Shown piece after piece: positions 45,681-55,334 of a DNA stretch of 64,000 nucleotides. The position numbers were made by a program, and so were the translations under genes. The notes below the pieces were generated by a model. The model had not been told where the DNA came from and ran no database searches. It saw only the letters and a program-made list of their open reading frames with translations. Source of the DNA: JALYGY01 sp963800975 (GTDB taxonomy: Bacteria; Actinomycetota; Rubrobacteria; Rubrobacterales; Rubrobacteraceae); contig CAWDDB010000008.1 in the NCBI GenBank assembly GCA_963800975.1, positions 620,001-684,000 of the forward strand, read 5' to 3'. Each line of letters begins with the position of its first letter. Positions within the stretch are counted from its first letter, which is position 1.

Positions 45681-46025
45681 TCACTCGACCAGCACGACGA
45701 GCGGCTTCCCTTTTTCGACGACATACGTGGCGAGCTCCGCCGCGTTGCCGGTGCCTACGTTCTTCACCGCGTGGATCGTTTCGGCCGGGACGAAAAAGAC
45801 CTCCCCCGCCTTGACCGTCGTCGGTGGCTTGCCCTCGACCCGATACTCAAGCAACCCATCGAGGATGTAGATGATCTCCTCGCCGGCATGCTTGTGCTTG
45901 AAGGCTGGCGCTTCCGGGCTAATGTCCACGCGGTTCTGGACGACTTCGCGTCCGGGAATGCCGAGATCGTGCTGCTGGAGATCGATGCGCTCGATTCCCG
46001 ACGCCTGTTGCTCGGTGCTGCTCAT
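45681..46025 (-). CDS. Cupin-domain protein
   Basis: A 114-residue single cupin: FKHKHAGEEIIYILDGLLEYRVEG (motif 1, with the His pair and Glu) and GEVFFVPAETIHAVKNVG (motif 2, His). Metal-binding small barrel; role unknown, possibly linked to the adjacent epoxide hydrolase. Confidence 0.85.
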   Translation of the reverse strand: MSSTEQQASGIERIDLQQHDLGIPGREVVQNRVDISPEAPAFKHKHAGEEIIYILDGLLEYRVEGKPPTTVKAGEVFFVPAETIHAVKNVGTGNAAELATYVVEKGKPLVVLVE

Positions 46026-46107
46026 GTCACGCTCTGTGGTCTCGTAGTTGCCCGACACGGGTCGCGAGCGGCGCGCACGATCTGTGCGCGCCGCCCACGT
46101 CCGCCGG

Positions 46108-47316
46108 TTAACGCAGCGACCGGAACGTCGCTCGAACCTCTTCTGAGAAGAGTTGCGGCTCCTCCCACGCCGCGAAGTGGCCGCCCTTGTCCACCTCGTT
46201 GAAGTAGGTGACGTTGGGGTAGACCGCCTCGACCCAGCTGCGCGGTGTCCGCCAGATCTCGCCGGGGAACGTGGTGAAGCCGACCGGGAGCGAGACCTCA
46301 GGAGGAGCCTGGCCGGACGCAAGAGCTGTGGCCAGGGCTCGTCCGTCCTCCCAGTACGACCGGGCCGCCGAGTCGCCGGTGCCCGTCAGCCAGTACAGCG
46401 TGATGTTGTCGAGGACGTGGTCCCGGGTGAGGTTGCCCGCGGGCTCGCCGTCGACGAAGGCGCGGGAGATCTTGTAGTAGCTGTCCGTGTCGTGGTCGAG
46501 CAGCCAGGCCGCCAGGCCGACGGGCGAATCCAGCAGGGAATAGCCGATCGTCTGCGGCCGCGTGGCCATCTCCAGGAAGTAGCCGAAGCCGCTCTCCCTG
46601 AATGTGTTGAACGCGTCGTGCGCGGCGCGTTCCTGCTCGGATTCGGCCGGCAGCTGGTCGGCGACGGCCAGCACCGCCGGGAGCAGGTTGATGTGGATGC
46701 CGAGCAGCCCCTCGGGTGCCTGGCGGCCCATCGCGTCGGAGACGAGGGCGCCCACGTCGCCGCCCTGGGCGACGTAGCGGGAGTAGCCGAGGCGGCGCAT
46801 CAGCTCCGCCCAGGCGCGCGCGGTGCGGCCGGCGTCCCAGCCGACCTCGGTGGGCTCGGCCGAGAAGCCGTAGCCGGGCAGGGACGGCAGCACCAGGTCG
46901 AAGGCGTCCTCGGCGCGACCGCCGTGCGCGGTCGGGTCGGTGAGCGGGCCGACGACGTTCAGCATCTCGATGACCGAGCCGGGCCAGCCGTGCGTGATGA
47001 TCAGCGGCAACGCGTTCTCGTGGGGCGACTTGACGTGGATGAAGTGGATGTCGACCCCGTCGATCTCGGTCATGAACTGCGGTAGCGCGTTCAGTTTCTC
47101 CTCGCACTTGCGCCAGTCGTAGTCGGTCTCCCAGTAGCGCGCGAGCTCCTGCATCGTCGCGAGCTGCACGCCCTGCGACCGATCTTCGACCAGCTCCTTG
47201 CTGGGCCAGCGCGCCGAGGCGATGCGTCGGCGAAGGTCGTCCAGGTCCTCTTCCGGAACCTCGATGCGGAAGGGTCGGATGGGAGTCTCGGTGCTGCGCT
47301 CTTCTCGAATTGCCAT
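46108..47316 (-). CDS. Epoxide hydrolase (EHN domain plus alpha/beta core)
   Basis: A 402-residue enzyme. Residues 10-115 are the EHN lid (IRPFRIEVPEEDLDDLRRRI, then YWETDYDWRKCEEKLNALPQ). The core has THGWPGSVIEMLNVVGPL, the nucleophilic Asp in YVAQGGDVGALVSDAMG, and His in DKGGHFAAWEEPQLF. It opens epoxides to diols through a covalent ester. The best-preserved member of a local family of which fragments remain at 45.4-45.65 kb. Confidence 0.9.
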   Translation of the reverse strand: MAIREERSTETPIRPFRIEVPEEDLDDLRRRIASARWPSKELVEDRSQGVQLATMQELARYWETDYDWRKCEEKLNALPQFMTEIDGVDIHFIHVKSPHENALPLIITHGWPGSVIEMLNVVGPLTDPTAHGGRAEDAFDLVLPSLPGYGFSAEPTEVGWDAGRTARAWAELMRRLGYSRYVAQGGDVGALVSDAMGRQAPEGLLGIHINLLPAVLAVADQLPAESEQERAAHDAFNTFRESGFGYFLEMATRPQTIGYSLLDSPVGLAAWLLDHDTDSYYKISRAFVDGEPAGNLTRDHVLDNITLYWLTGTGDSAARSYWEDGRALATALASGQAPPEVSLPVGFTTFPGEIWRTPRSWVEAVYPNVTYFNEVDKGGHFAAWEEPQLFSEEVRATFRSLR

Positions 47317-47668
47317 GTGAATCCTTTCTGGTTAGGGTTCGCCGGCGAAGCGGCTTCAAGAGCACCACTGTTCTGTAGAAACGGAGGTTAGCGCCTGCGG
47401 CGGGCCATGTTGCAGAGGACCTCAATCGAAAACTTCACTAATTTGGATCACCTCCCTTCTCTTACCTTCCACCTACTCCAGACCCTACTAGGGGAGCGTA
47501 GTGAGAACGTAGTGAGGAGCTATGCCAAGCATAGTGAGGTCCATAGTAGAGAGCCTGATCATGCCCGCGGGTTGTCTTGAAATATCGCGGGTTTGATTCT
47601 GTTCCTCTAGGTCTCTCGCTCTCACCTCCAACAGTTCCTCCCTTCTCTATGCTCCACAGAGCCCATAT
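47317..47668. other. Intergenic with short TAGTGAG iterations
   Basis: Around 47490-47555, TAGTGAG recurs several times (GTAGTGAGAACGTAGTGAGG, CATAGTGAGG). The stretch is AT-richer than its surroundings and holds no supported gene. Confidence 0.45.
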
Positions 47669-48098
47669 TTAGCAAGCCGGGGTGTCGGGGCATGGGTTTT
47701 TCGGAGCCTCACGCTCGCCCGGACCACCATCGCGCCATTCGAAAAGAAGCTCGCAGCCTGCCGCCCGTGGTGACCGCGCCAAATCGAAGCCGAAAAGCCT
47801 GCGCATTGCTCCGCTGTACCATGAGTCGAAAGGCGCCTCCGATGCCGCAAGCTCGCCCAGCGCCCGCTCGGGATCCAAGGCTTCCAGGCAAACCACTGCC
47901 ACCCCTCCCCCGGTCGGCTTCGGCAGGAGCCACACCGACTCGGCCGAGACACCCAGAGCGCCTACGAGATTCCATGTACTCCTCCTCGCGGCGAGCGTAC
48001 GAAAGCTCCTGCAGAAGCCGCCGCCAGGGCTCCTCCTGAACCGCCGAGACAGCCCAGGCTAACAGCAGGGTCCTACCCACCGTTGCCACTACCACCAC
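47669..48098 (-). pseudogene. DUF6176-like protein, frameshifted
   Basis: PWRRLLQELSYARREEEYME in one frame is continued, after a shift near 47965, by GALGVSAESVWLLPKPTGGG, VAVVCLEALDPERALGELAA and APFDSWYSGAMRRLFGFDL in another. Order and content resemble small DUF6176 proteins. No good start or ribosome site. Confidence 0.45.
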
Positions 48099-48281
48099 TG
48101 GCGCTCGCCATCTGCGGATTCCTTCTTTCGTCTTGGGTGCCGAACTTCACAATCTCGGTAGTACTTCCCGTTGCGTTCCCCCGAGGGGTGCCTGTACAAT
48201 TCGAGTGGGAAAGGGGCGAGCCAGCGCCCATAACTGCACGACAAGCCACCATAGCAGTGGGGCGTAGCGAAAGCGTGGCGC

Positions 48282-51200
48282 GTGAGAGTCGAGACGGAGC
48301 GCCAAGTAGAAAAGCGGCTAAGCCTCAGCCTGCTGGGGCCGCCAGAGGCAAGCCTTGAGGGGCTGCCCGTCCGGTTCAGGATAAAGAAGCAGCTCGCGCT
48401 ATTATGCTACCTGGCTGCCGAGGGGGGAACGCGCCCTAGGAGAGAGCTCGCAGAGCTTTTGTGGCCAGAGAGCGAGGAGCGGCACGCCCGTGCGGACCTG
48501 CGCGCTGTCTTGCACAAGCTCAGGAAGACCTTAAGGGAAGGCAGCGCCCATGACGGAGTGGCCCGCTTCTTCGTCATCGAGACCAACCGTTTAGGACTCG
48601 AGCCGCGGGGGATCGAACTCGACCTGGAGGTGTTCGAGGCTGCCGTTTCGCTGGCGAGGAAGGAAACCTCGCTGGGAGGCAGGAGCGCTGCTGCAGGGCG
48701 CCGGGAGCTCATCGGCCGGCTGCAAGGTGATCTGGGGCTCTACCGGGGTGCGTTCATGGAGGGCTTCTCGCTGGAAGATGCCCCAGAGTTCGAGCTGTGG
48801 CTCGAGGGTGAGCGCGCGAGGTGGCGGCGGGTTTTCGGGGAGCTATGCGAGGGGCTCTGTCGCCTTGAAGGTGAGGAGGGCCTATTAGCGGAGGCTATAG
48901 GTACCGCCCGGCTTTGGGTGAGGCAGGCACCGCTAGAGGAGACCGCCAATCGGCGGCTTATGGAGCTACTATCTGGTGCGGGCGAGAGTGAGAGGGCTGT
49001 GCTGGTCTACGAGGGCTTTCGGAACACCCTAAGCAGAGCGCTTGGGATGGAGCCCTCTACTCGGATGCAGCAGCTGGCCGCCCGGTTGCAGGAGGAGGTC
49101 GAGCAGAGGGCTCCTCTGGGTGCGAGCCTTTTTCGCTCTGCAGCTACTACTGCGCTTTCGGTGTTGGAGGTGCCGCTGGTCAGCCGCCAGGAAGAGTTTG
49201 GTGTGCTCGTCTCGGAGTATCAAGCCGCTCGCACGGGACAAACGCGCGTCGTGTCCATCCTGGGGGAGGCAGGGATAGGCAAGACGCGCCTGGCAAAGGA
49301 GTTCCTCCTCTGGGCTAGTGCTAGGAAGGCGGACGTCCTAGAGGGGTGGGCCTCGGAGGGAGCAGGGTTGCCCTACGGGCCCCTCATAGAGGCAATAAGG
49401 CTGCGCATGGAGCGAGAGAGGGCTCCCGACGACCTCTTGGAGAATGTGTGGCTCTCTGAGCTCTCTCGACTCTTGCCCGAGCTCAAGGAGAGGTACCCTG
49501 ACCTTCCCTCCCCTACCTCCGGCGGAGGGGAGACGGCTAAAGGAACGCTATTCGAGGCGATTGCCAGGCTGGTGGAGGTGCTGGCCTTCCGTACCCCTGT
49601 GGTCCTCTTCCTGGACGATTTGCAGTGGGCCGATGTTGCAACGCTCGAGGTGCTCGAGTACGCGGGGAGACGCTGGGCGGAGCAAAGAGCGCCTGTGCTG
49701 GTGATAGTCGCCGCGCGCCCGGAGGAACCGGATGCAAGCTCCGCCTTCGAGAGGTGGCACTCTTCTTTGGGACGGAGGTTGCCCCTGAGAAGCATGACCC
49801 TTGGCACCTTGGCAAATGAGGAAGTCGTGGGGCTCCTAACGCGGCTGGCAACAAGGGCGGGCTCGTCGAAGTCCCTTGCCGGGGCTCGGGAGGAAACGAA
49901 AGGCTCGTACGGGGTGGATTTAGGTCTTAGGCAGTTGGGAGAACGGCTCGCAGCTGAGACAGACGGTCAGCCCTTCTACCTGGTGGAGACGCTCAAGGTC
50001 CTGCTCGAAGAGGGCATGCTCCTGCAACGAAGCGGCGCGGACGGGGAGACGGTCGTGGAGGTAGGCCCGGCCTGGCGGAGCCAGAAGAGCGCCTTGAGAG
50101 GGCTGCTGCCTAAGAGCGTACGAGAGGTGATCCGCGCACGCCTCTCTCGGCTCTCGGCTGAGGCCTCGGAGCTGGTGAGGGCTGGGGCGGTGTTGGAGAG
50201 AGGCTTCGACTTCGAGTCGGTGGTGAGCGTAGCGGGGCTGGGAGAAGCAGAAGGCCTGAGAGGGCTAGACGAGCTTATCGAGCGCCACCTATTACAGGAA
50301 GAGGCCAGCGGTAGAGAAGGAGATGAGCCACTCCTACACCCTAGCGCCACCTACTCCTTCACGCACGAGAAGATAAGGCAAGTGGCCTACACCGAGATGG
50401 GGCATGCGCGGCGGCGGCTGGTGCACCGCAGGACTTTTGAGATGCTGGAGGAGGGAGGTGCCCCTGCTGCGCAGCTGTCGCGTCATGCGCTGGCCGGAGG
50501 TCTGGCGGAGCAGGCCTTCGCGTATGGTGTGGCGGCAGGCGACGACGCCGTGGAGGTGTTCGCCGTAAAGGACGCCATCGCGCACTACGAAAGGGCGCGC
50601 TCCCTGCTGGTAGAAGGAGATAGAGTACGAACCGGCGGTGGTAGGCAGCTGGGCGAGCCGTCGGTCCCGGACCTGGAGCACCTGTACATTCAGCTGGGCC
50701 GGGCCTACGAGCTGTCAGAGAAGTGGGGCAAGGCCAGGGGGGCTTACGAGGCGATGCTCGCTCTAGCCCGAGAGGTTGGTGAAGCCAGGCTCGAGGTGGG
50801 CGCCCGCAACAGCCTGGCGGTCCTCGCCTTCCACCAAGAGTCCGACCCCCCGAGGGCGAGGAGGATCCTGGAGGACGCCAGACGGGTGGCCGAGGAGGCG
50901 GGTCTCGAAGAGTTGCTGGTAGAAATAGAGTGCACACTAGCGGACGTCATGACTTACGGGGCGGGAGAATTCGAGCCCTCCGGCGCTCTCGCCCGGAGGG
51001 CTCTGGCCTCCGCTCGGACGTTGGAAGACCGCCCAGACCTGATCGCGAGGGCACTGGAGACGCTGGCACGACTGGAACTGTTTAGGGGAAGGTTGGAGGA
51101 GTCGGCGGCGCACGCCGAGGAGGGCGCTGAGCTGAGCCGGGAGCTGGCCGAACGTCCTCCACCGCGCACGCTCCTCCCTTCGATGCCTACGGCCATGGGG

Positions 51201-52124
51201 CTCATGGCCTCGTGGAAAGTAGGCAACAAGGCCATGGAGAACCAATGCCTCATGTATCTCGCGTACATCCGGGTCTTCCAGGGCAGGCTGCAAGAAGGGA
51301 TCGCGTTCGGGCGTGAGGTGCTTGGCAAGTCCCGCGAGTTGCCCGAGCGGGCCGAGGCGATGGGCTCACCGGCGCTTTCACTCGGGCTCTTGGCGAGCGG
51401 CGAGTACGAGGAGGCGCTCGAGGTCTGCCGGCGAGGGACTGAGCTAGCCCGTAAAGCGCAAGATGTGTTTTTACTGTGGCACAACCTCGACCACCTCGGG
51501 CGGGCTTACGAAGCACTGCTTGACCTGAAGGAGGCGCGTAGGGTATATGAGGAGGCGCTAGAGCTTGGGGGACAAGTGGGGCCGCACTACGAGACGCTGT
51601 CCTCCGCCAGCCTCTGCGCGGTGGCTGCTCTCTCGGAGGACTGGAAGGAGGCTTACGCCCACGCGCTGAGGGCACTCGAAGCAGGGACCTCCTTCGATGT
51701 GCTCGACGGCCTCTACCTCCATCACGAGATCGAGGCGCTGCTGCGGGGAGGGGACGAACAACTCGCCTCTGCAGGGGTGCGCCGTTTCGCTGACCGACCG
51801 CGTACGAACGAGCGTGAACGTATAGCCTATCTGCGCTCCCTAGCAGTCCTTAGCGAGTGGGAAGGCGAAAATCAAAGGACCCTGGATCACCTGCGGGAAG
51901 CGGAGACGCTAGCCGAGAAGATCGGTCTGCCGAAGGAACTCTGGCAGATCCAGAGCAAAAAAGGCTGTCTTTACGAGCAGCGCGGGCAGTCCGAAGAAGC
52001 CCGAGAGGCGTTCTCTCTAGCGGCGCAGACCTTGAGAATGTTATCGGGGAGAATCGAGGACGAAGATCTTCGGGAGGGCTTCATTTCAGCACCGCGGGTG
52101 CGACACGTGCTCGGACGCAAGTAG
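48282..52124 (+). CDS. Giant BTAD-ATPase-TPR transcriptional regulator (SARP/AfsR-like)
   Basis: A 1280-residue protein. Residues 10-100 form a winged-helix DNA-binding domain (LSLLGPPEASLEGLPVRFRI, LWPESEERHARADLRAVLHK), 100-265 the bacterial transcriptional activation domain, 300-680 an ATPase with VVSILGEAGIGKTRLAKEF and VVLFLDDLQWADVATLEVLE, and 780-1270 a long TPR array. Such proteins control secondary metabolism or stress genes. GTG 48282 has no clear ribosome site. Codon use (AGG, CTA, AGA more frequent) is less GC-biased than the core genes, which supports acquisition. No obvious target operon adjoins. Confidence 0.85.
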   Translation: MRVETERQVEKRLSLSLLGPPEASLEGLPVRFRIKKQLALLCYLAAEGGTRPRRELAELLWPESEERHARADLRAVLHKLRKTLREGSAHDGVARFFVIETNRLGLEPRGIELDLEVFEAAVSLARKETSLGGRSAAAGRRELIGRLQGDLGLYRGAFMEGFSLEDAPEFELWLEGERARWRRVFGELCEGLCRLEGEEGLLAEAIGTARLWVRQAPLEETANRRLMELLSGAGESERAVLVYEGFRNTLSRALGMEPSTRMQQLAARLQEEVEQRAPLGASLFRSAATTALSVLEVPLVSRQEEFGVLVSEYQAARTGQTRVVSILGEAGIGKTRLAKEFLLWASARKADVLEGWASEGAGLPYGPLIEAIRLRMERERAPDDLLENVWLSELSRLLPELKERYPDLPSPTSGGGETAKGTLFEAIARLVEVLAFRTPVVLFLDDLQWADVATLEVLEYAGRRWAEQRAPVLVIVAARPEEPDASSAFERWHSSLGRRLPLRSMTLGTLANEEVVGLLTRLATRAGSSKSLAGAREETKGSYGVDLGLRQLGERLAAETDGQPFYLVETLKVLLEEGMLLQRSGADGETVVEVGPAWRSQKSALRGLLPKSVREVIRARLSRLSAEASELVRAGAVLERGFDFESVVSVAGLGEAEGLRGLDELIERHLLQEEASGREGDEPLLHPSATYSFTHEKIRQVAYTEMGHARRRLVHRRTFEMLEEGGAPAAQLSRHALAGGLAEQAFAYGVAAGDDAVEVFAVKDAIAHYERARSLLVEGDRVRTGGGRQLGEPSVPDLEHLYIQLGRAYELSEKWGKARGAYEAMLALAREVGEARLEVGARNSLAVLAFHQESDPPRARRILEDARRVAEEAGLEELLVEIECTLADVMTYGAGEFEPSGALARRALASARTLEDRPDLIARALETLARLELFRGRLEESAAHAEEGAELSRELAERPPPRTLLPSMPTAMGLMASWKVGNKAMENQCLMYLAYIRVFQGRLQEGIAFGREVLGKSRELPERAEAMGSPALSLGLLASGEYEEALEVCRRGTELARKAQDVFLLWHNLDHLGRAYEALLDLKEARRVYEEALELGGQVGPHYETLSSASLCAVAALSEDWKEAYAHALRALEAGTSFDVLDGLYLHHEIEALLRGGDEQLASAGVRRFADRPRTNERERIAYLRSLAVLSEWEGENQRTLDHLREAETLAEKIGLPKELWQIQSKKGCLYEQRGQSEEAREAFSLAAQTLRMLSGRIEDEDLREGFISAPRVRHVLGRK

Positions 52125-52304
52125 GTCACAGAGCGCCCCTTCTCAAGCGTTGGAGTGCCCCTCGGCACTGCGATCCCGCACCAGAAACAACCCCGTAAAG
52201 CTGTAGTAGGAGCAATGCTTCAAGAACACTCAAGGGCCTAAAATTGCGCCCCACCATTCGCATATATCGGGGGTCTTGAAGGTCGGTAGGCTACCGTGGC
52301 ACCG

Positions 52305-52538
52305 CTACGGCGCGTACGATCCGAGCCCGGTGGTGTCTTCGAGGATCTGCTTGGCTTCTTCCGCAAACGAACCCGGCACTAGCACGTCCCTGGGTCCGGC
52401 AGCCAGGAAGTCCGGCGCGTCGAATCCGGGCGCACGTTGGATCAGCGATGGGATGCCAGCGTCCTTAAGCACGCCGTCCATCAGCAGCGCGACAGATTCG
52501 TCCGGGGCCGCGGCCACTTTCACCCACCTCTCCGCCAT
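52305..52538 (-). CDS. DUF2007-like small protein
   Basis: A 77-residue protein, ERWVKVAAAPDESVALLMDG followed by LKDAGIPSLIQRAPG and DVLVPGSFAEEAKQIL: the ferredoxin-like DUF2007 (putative signal-transducing) domain. Function unknown. Confidence 0.75.
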   Translation of the reverse strand: MAERWVKVAAAPDESVALLMDGVLKDAGIPSLIQRAPGFDAPDFLAAGPRDVLVPGSFAEEAKQILEDTTGLGSYAP

Positions 52539-52556
52539 GCACGCATCCTACCCTAA

Positions 52557-52581
52557 GCTTCTAATCGACGCTCGAATAAGG
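52557..52581 (+). repeat. Possible degenerate right half of a dif-like repeat
   Basis: CTTCTAATCGACGCTCGAAT then AAGG resembles the right arm and tail of the family (CTTCTACGCACTCGGGTGAA, TAAGG) with one indel and several changes; no left arm is present. Weak. Confidence 0.25.
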
Positions 52582-52708
52582 AACCTTCTCGGAAGGTCTT
52601 ATGATGGAGGAAGCGCTGAAGTAGCGCGTTGGTCTACCGGTTGGTGTTGTAGGGGCCGGGCGGTGCCCGGCTCCTCTTGGGTTTTCTCGGTTTTGCAGGG
52701 GTTCAAGG

Positions 52709-52752
52709 AGTGGCGGGACCCGGATTCGAACCGGGGACACCATGATTTTCAG
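52709..52752 (-). other. tRNA 3'-half fragment, putative attachment-site remnant (right)
   Basis: Same structure as the copy at 32584: anticodon loop CTGAAAA, TCATG, variable loop, T-arm and acceptor TCCCGCC-A. The two copies differ at 2 of 44 positions, one of them the middle base of the anticodon (GAA here, GAT there). The 5' tRNA half is absent. Downstream on the plus strand GCTTACCTAA occurs after both copies. Confidence 0.75.
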
Positions 52753-53325
52753 ATGCACGGTCCTCGTTCGCCTGGTGCCGTGGGGTCCGTTGCGTTCGGC
52801 TTACCTAAAGGCAAAACCCGCCATGTAACCGGATTCCAACCCATCGGTCATTCACCGAGTGTCGTGGGGTACTTTGGGTCCGGTTACTGTAGTGATTACT
52901 GTAGTGGAACGACTACTCCATCCCGAAAGGATGCTCGTCGGTGCGGCGAACTCGAATTTCGCAGCGTCCGCATTGGCAGGTAGCGAACTGGGTCCCGACT
53001 CGGACCCGACTGACGGGACTGGCGTTCCGAGACTTCGGCGCTATCCTGGAGAACAACCTCATGCCCGTACCGCGGGCCAAGGAGATGCTCATCACTCCCA
53101 AGCAGGGTGAGCGGGAGTAGCCCCCAAACGAGGCAACTCCCGGTCGGGAGGACGAGAACGCCGGGGGCTGCCTCGTGGGGGCCGCGCCAGCCCAGGGACC
53201 CACTGAGGTCGTCGAGGCGCTTCTCAATGCAACACGACGCACATCCATCCATGGCGTATCAAGGTGCACGGTCCGATGCCCCCAGACGGCCTCTCAGAGG
53301 CCCTCGTATCCAGGATCCCGCATGC
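52753..53325. other. Intergenic right flank of the tRNA fragment
   Basis: TTACTGTAGTGATTACTGTA (52884-52903) is a short direct repeat of the kind seen at integrase arm sites. A frame ending at 53120 (LTGLAFRDFGAILENNLMP) could be the tail of a lost gene. Nothing else is supported. Confidence 0.4.
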
Positions 53326-53367
53326 GGACTTTCCGAGAACGCTCCTTCTAGACACTTCGGCAAATAG
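53326..53367 (+). repeat. Dif-like repeat, copy C
   Basis: CTTTCCGAGAA, 6-bp spacer CGCTCC, TTCTAGACACT, TCGGCAAATAG. One extra T in the left arm. First site of the dense array. Confidence 0.7.
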
Positions 53368-53462
53368 GCCTTCGGCAGATGCGCTGGACTCGGGTACGTG
53401 GGATCATGCGTAGCGGTATAAAGGGTTGGTCCGCCAGCCCAGCGAAAGGGAGGAGTAGCGTA

Positions 53463-54092
53463 GTGCGACGTTCGGCGTGGCGCAGGGTCGTACTGCTCGG
53501 CGCGCCGCTGGCCCTCGCCGTGATGGAGATCTTCCATCCGCAGCCCATCGGTGTCGCGGAGAGCGTAGAGCGAGGGGGGTGGTTCATGTGGTTCCACATC
53601 ATCCAGCTCCCCCTCATCGGGCTCATCGTCCTGGCCGTCTACCTGCTCACCGAAGGTCTGGAAGGGAGGGCGGCGACGGTGAGCCGCTGGGCCATCGCCG
53701 TCTTCGCCGTCTTCTTCAGCGCCTACGACGCGGCGGCCGGTATCGCCACGGGGTTCGTCTTGCGCAACGCTCAGGGGCTCTCGAGCGAAGGGCAAGCCAT
53801 CGTCTACGAGGCGGCGAGGGACATGCCTGAGTTGAGCCTAATCTTCGGCCTCTCGATAGTGGGTACCCTCGGGTGGGTGGTGGCGCTGGTCGCGGCTGCG
53901 ATGGCGCTTCGGGGCGCGGGCGCCTCCCTAGGTCCCTTTATCTTGCTGATACTGGCGGGGGTGTTCCTGATGGGGGGGCATCCCTTCCCCTTCGGCACGC
54001 TGGCCTTCGGATGCTTCTTCCTGGCCACCGCATGGCTTGAGCTCGCTCCGGGTAGCGCAAGCTCGGCCAGGCAACCCTCACGTGTGAGCTGA
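53463..54092 (+). CDS. Seven-helix-type small membrane protein
   Basis: GGGAGGAG precedes GTG 53463. The 209 residues contain about six hydrophobic helices (VVLLGAPLALAVMEIF, IIQLPLIGLIVLAVYLLTEG, LSIVGTLGWVVALVAAAMAL). No enzyme motif. The last residues, QPSRVS, and the DNA around the stop are shared with the gene at 58862, and the stop codon forms the first bases of repeat copy D. Confidence 0.75.
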   Translation: MRRSAWRRVVLLGAPLALAVMEIFHPQPIGVAESVERGGWFMWFHIIQLPLIGLIVLAVYLLTEGLEGRAATVSRWAIAVFAVFFSAYDAAAGIATGFVLRNAQGLSSEGQAIVYEAARDMPELSLIFGLSIVGTLGWVVALVAAAMALRGAGASLGPFILLILAGVFLMGGHPFPFGTLAFGCFFLATAWLELAPGSASSARQPSRVS

Positions 54093-54134
54093 ACTTCCGA
54101 GAACACCAACCTTCTAGGCACTTGGGTGAATAAG
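54091..54134 (+). repeat. Dif-like repeat, copy D
   Basis: ACTTCCGAGAA, 8-bp spacer CACCAACC, TTCTAGGCACT, TGGGTGAATAAG. The arms match as inverted repeats at 9 of 12 positions. Begins inside the stop codon of the upstream gene. Confidence 0.8.
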
Positions 54135-54160
54135 TCCGGTCAAGCGTCTTCTGAAGCTCG

Positions 54161-54992
54161 TCAAACTACCCGAGGGGAGGCCGTAGACATCCCAGGCTGC
54201 CCGGGGTCCTCCTCTTGCTTGCGATGCTTGCGTGACAGGTGCTGCGGACCGTAGACGATGACCACGACGATCGCCGTCGCGCACCACAGCGCTGCATACA
54301 GCCACGAATCCCTCACCGAATCAGCCCCAGAGAACATCGGACTGATGAAGCTGCCCGAAATGGTGTTGTTCATGGCGTGCATCAGCATGATGATCAACAC
54401 GCTCCCGTTGGCGTTGTTGAACACCCAGTTGAAGACGATCGACGAAGCCCAGGATGAAGACGATGTCAGACCAGTGGACCTCTCCCACTATCATCAGCGG
54501 CAGGTGCCATACGGCGACACCAACCCAAAGGATCAGGCTGGCAAAGAGCGCCGAACGGCCGACTTGCAGGCGCGGCAGGGCGTAGCCTCTCCAGCCCGGC
54601 TCCTCCCAAGTGCCACCTAAGCCGGGGATGAGGAGCAGGATGAAGAACGTCGAGAAGAGGCCTGTCCAGCCGCCCAACTCGACCGACGAGGGAGTCTGGG
54701 CGCCCAACAGGACGTTGAGCACTGCTGCGGCAAGGGCGATCGCCACAGGGAGCAAGAGGGCCACCGCGTACCATCTCAGCCCGACGCGCCAGCGCACCAT
54801 CCGGCGCAGTAACCCCACCACCCCGGTCTTGCCGCTGGTGAGTGCCAGCACCACGAGCGCTGCGAGGAAAGGCCCGAAGCCCACGATCGGCTGGGGGAGG
54901 AGGTCAAGAGCGTACAGGATCGATGGCCACCACGAGAGAGCGTAGGCCAGCACGAAGAACGTGATGAGCGGGTGTCTTCTTACCAACGACAT
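54161..54992 (-). pseudogene. CPBP intramembrane metalloprotease (CAAX/Abi type), one frameshift
   Basis: AAAGGAGT precedes ATG 54992. Eight or so helices; catalytic motif 1 is GTWEEPGWRGYALPRLQ (EExxxR), motif 2 VAVWHLPLMI. After VFILGF an extra base near 54440 shifts the frame; NNANGSVLIIMLMHAMNNT with the third motif (HxxxN) continues in another frame. In bacteria such proteases process peptides or give self-immunity to bacteriocins. Cassette cargo between copies D and E. Confidence 0.8.
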
Positions 54993-55187
54993 GAGGTGTA
55001 CTCCTTTCCTCACTATCTTTGCAACTGATGAGACTCTATGGCACCGAGGGCAACAGCACACTGCCAGAAGTACCTGGTTAGGGGTACCGGATTCTCTAAC
55101 GACCGGGAGTAGCGGTACCTGGTAGGGGTGCCCAGTGTAGGGGGTAAGGGACCGACAAAGAGTCGCGGGGATAGAGCTCTCGATAGC

Positions 55188-55229
55188 GAACTTCCGAGAA
55201 CCCCTTTTCTACGAGGTTGGGTGAATAAG
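55188..55229 (+). repeat. Dif-like repeat, copy E
   Basis: ACTTCCGAGAA, 6-bp spacer CCCCTT, TTCTACGAGGT, TGGGTGAATAAG. Extended arms AACTTCCGAGAA and TTCTACGAGGTT pair at 9 of 12 positions. Confidence 0.82.
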
Positions 55230-55334
55230 ACTAAGGGCTTGCGCCAATAGGGAGCGTATCCGAAGGCAAACGGGCATGGAGTGCTTCATCATTCGAGGAG
55301 TTCTCGAAGCTCTCCGATGCAAAGGAGCGACTCC

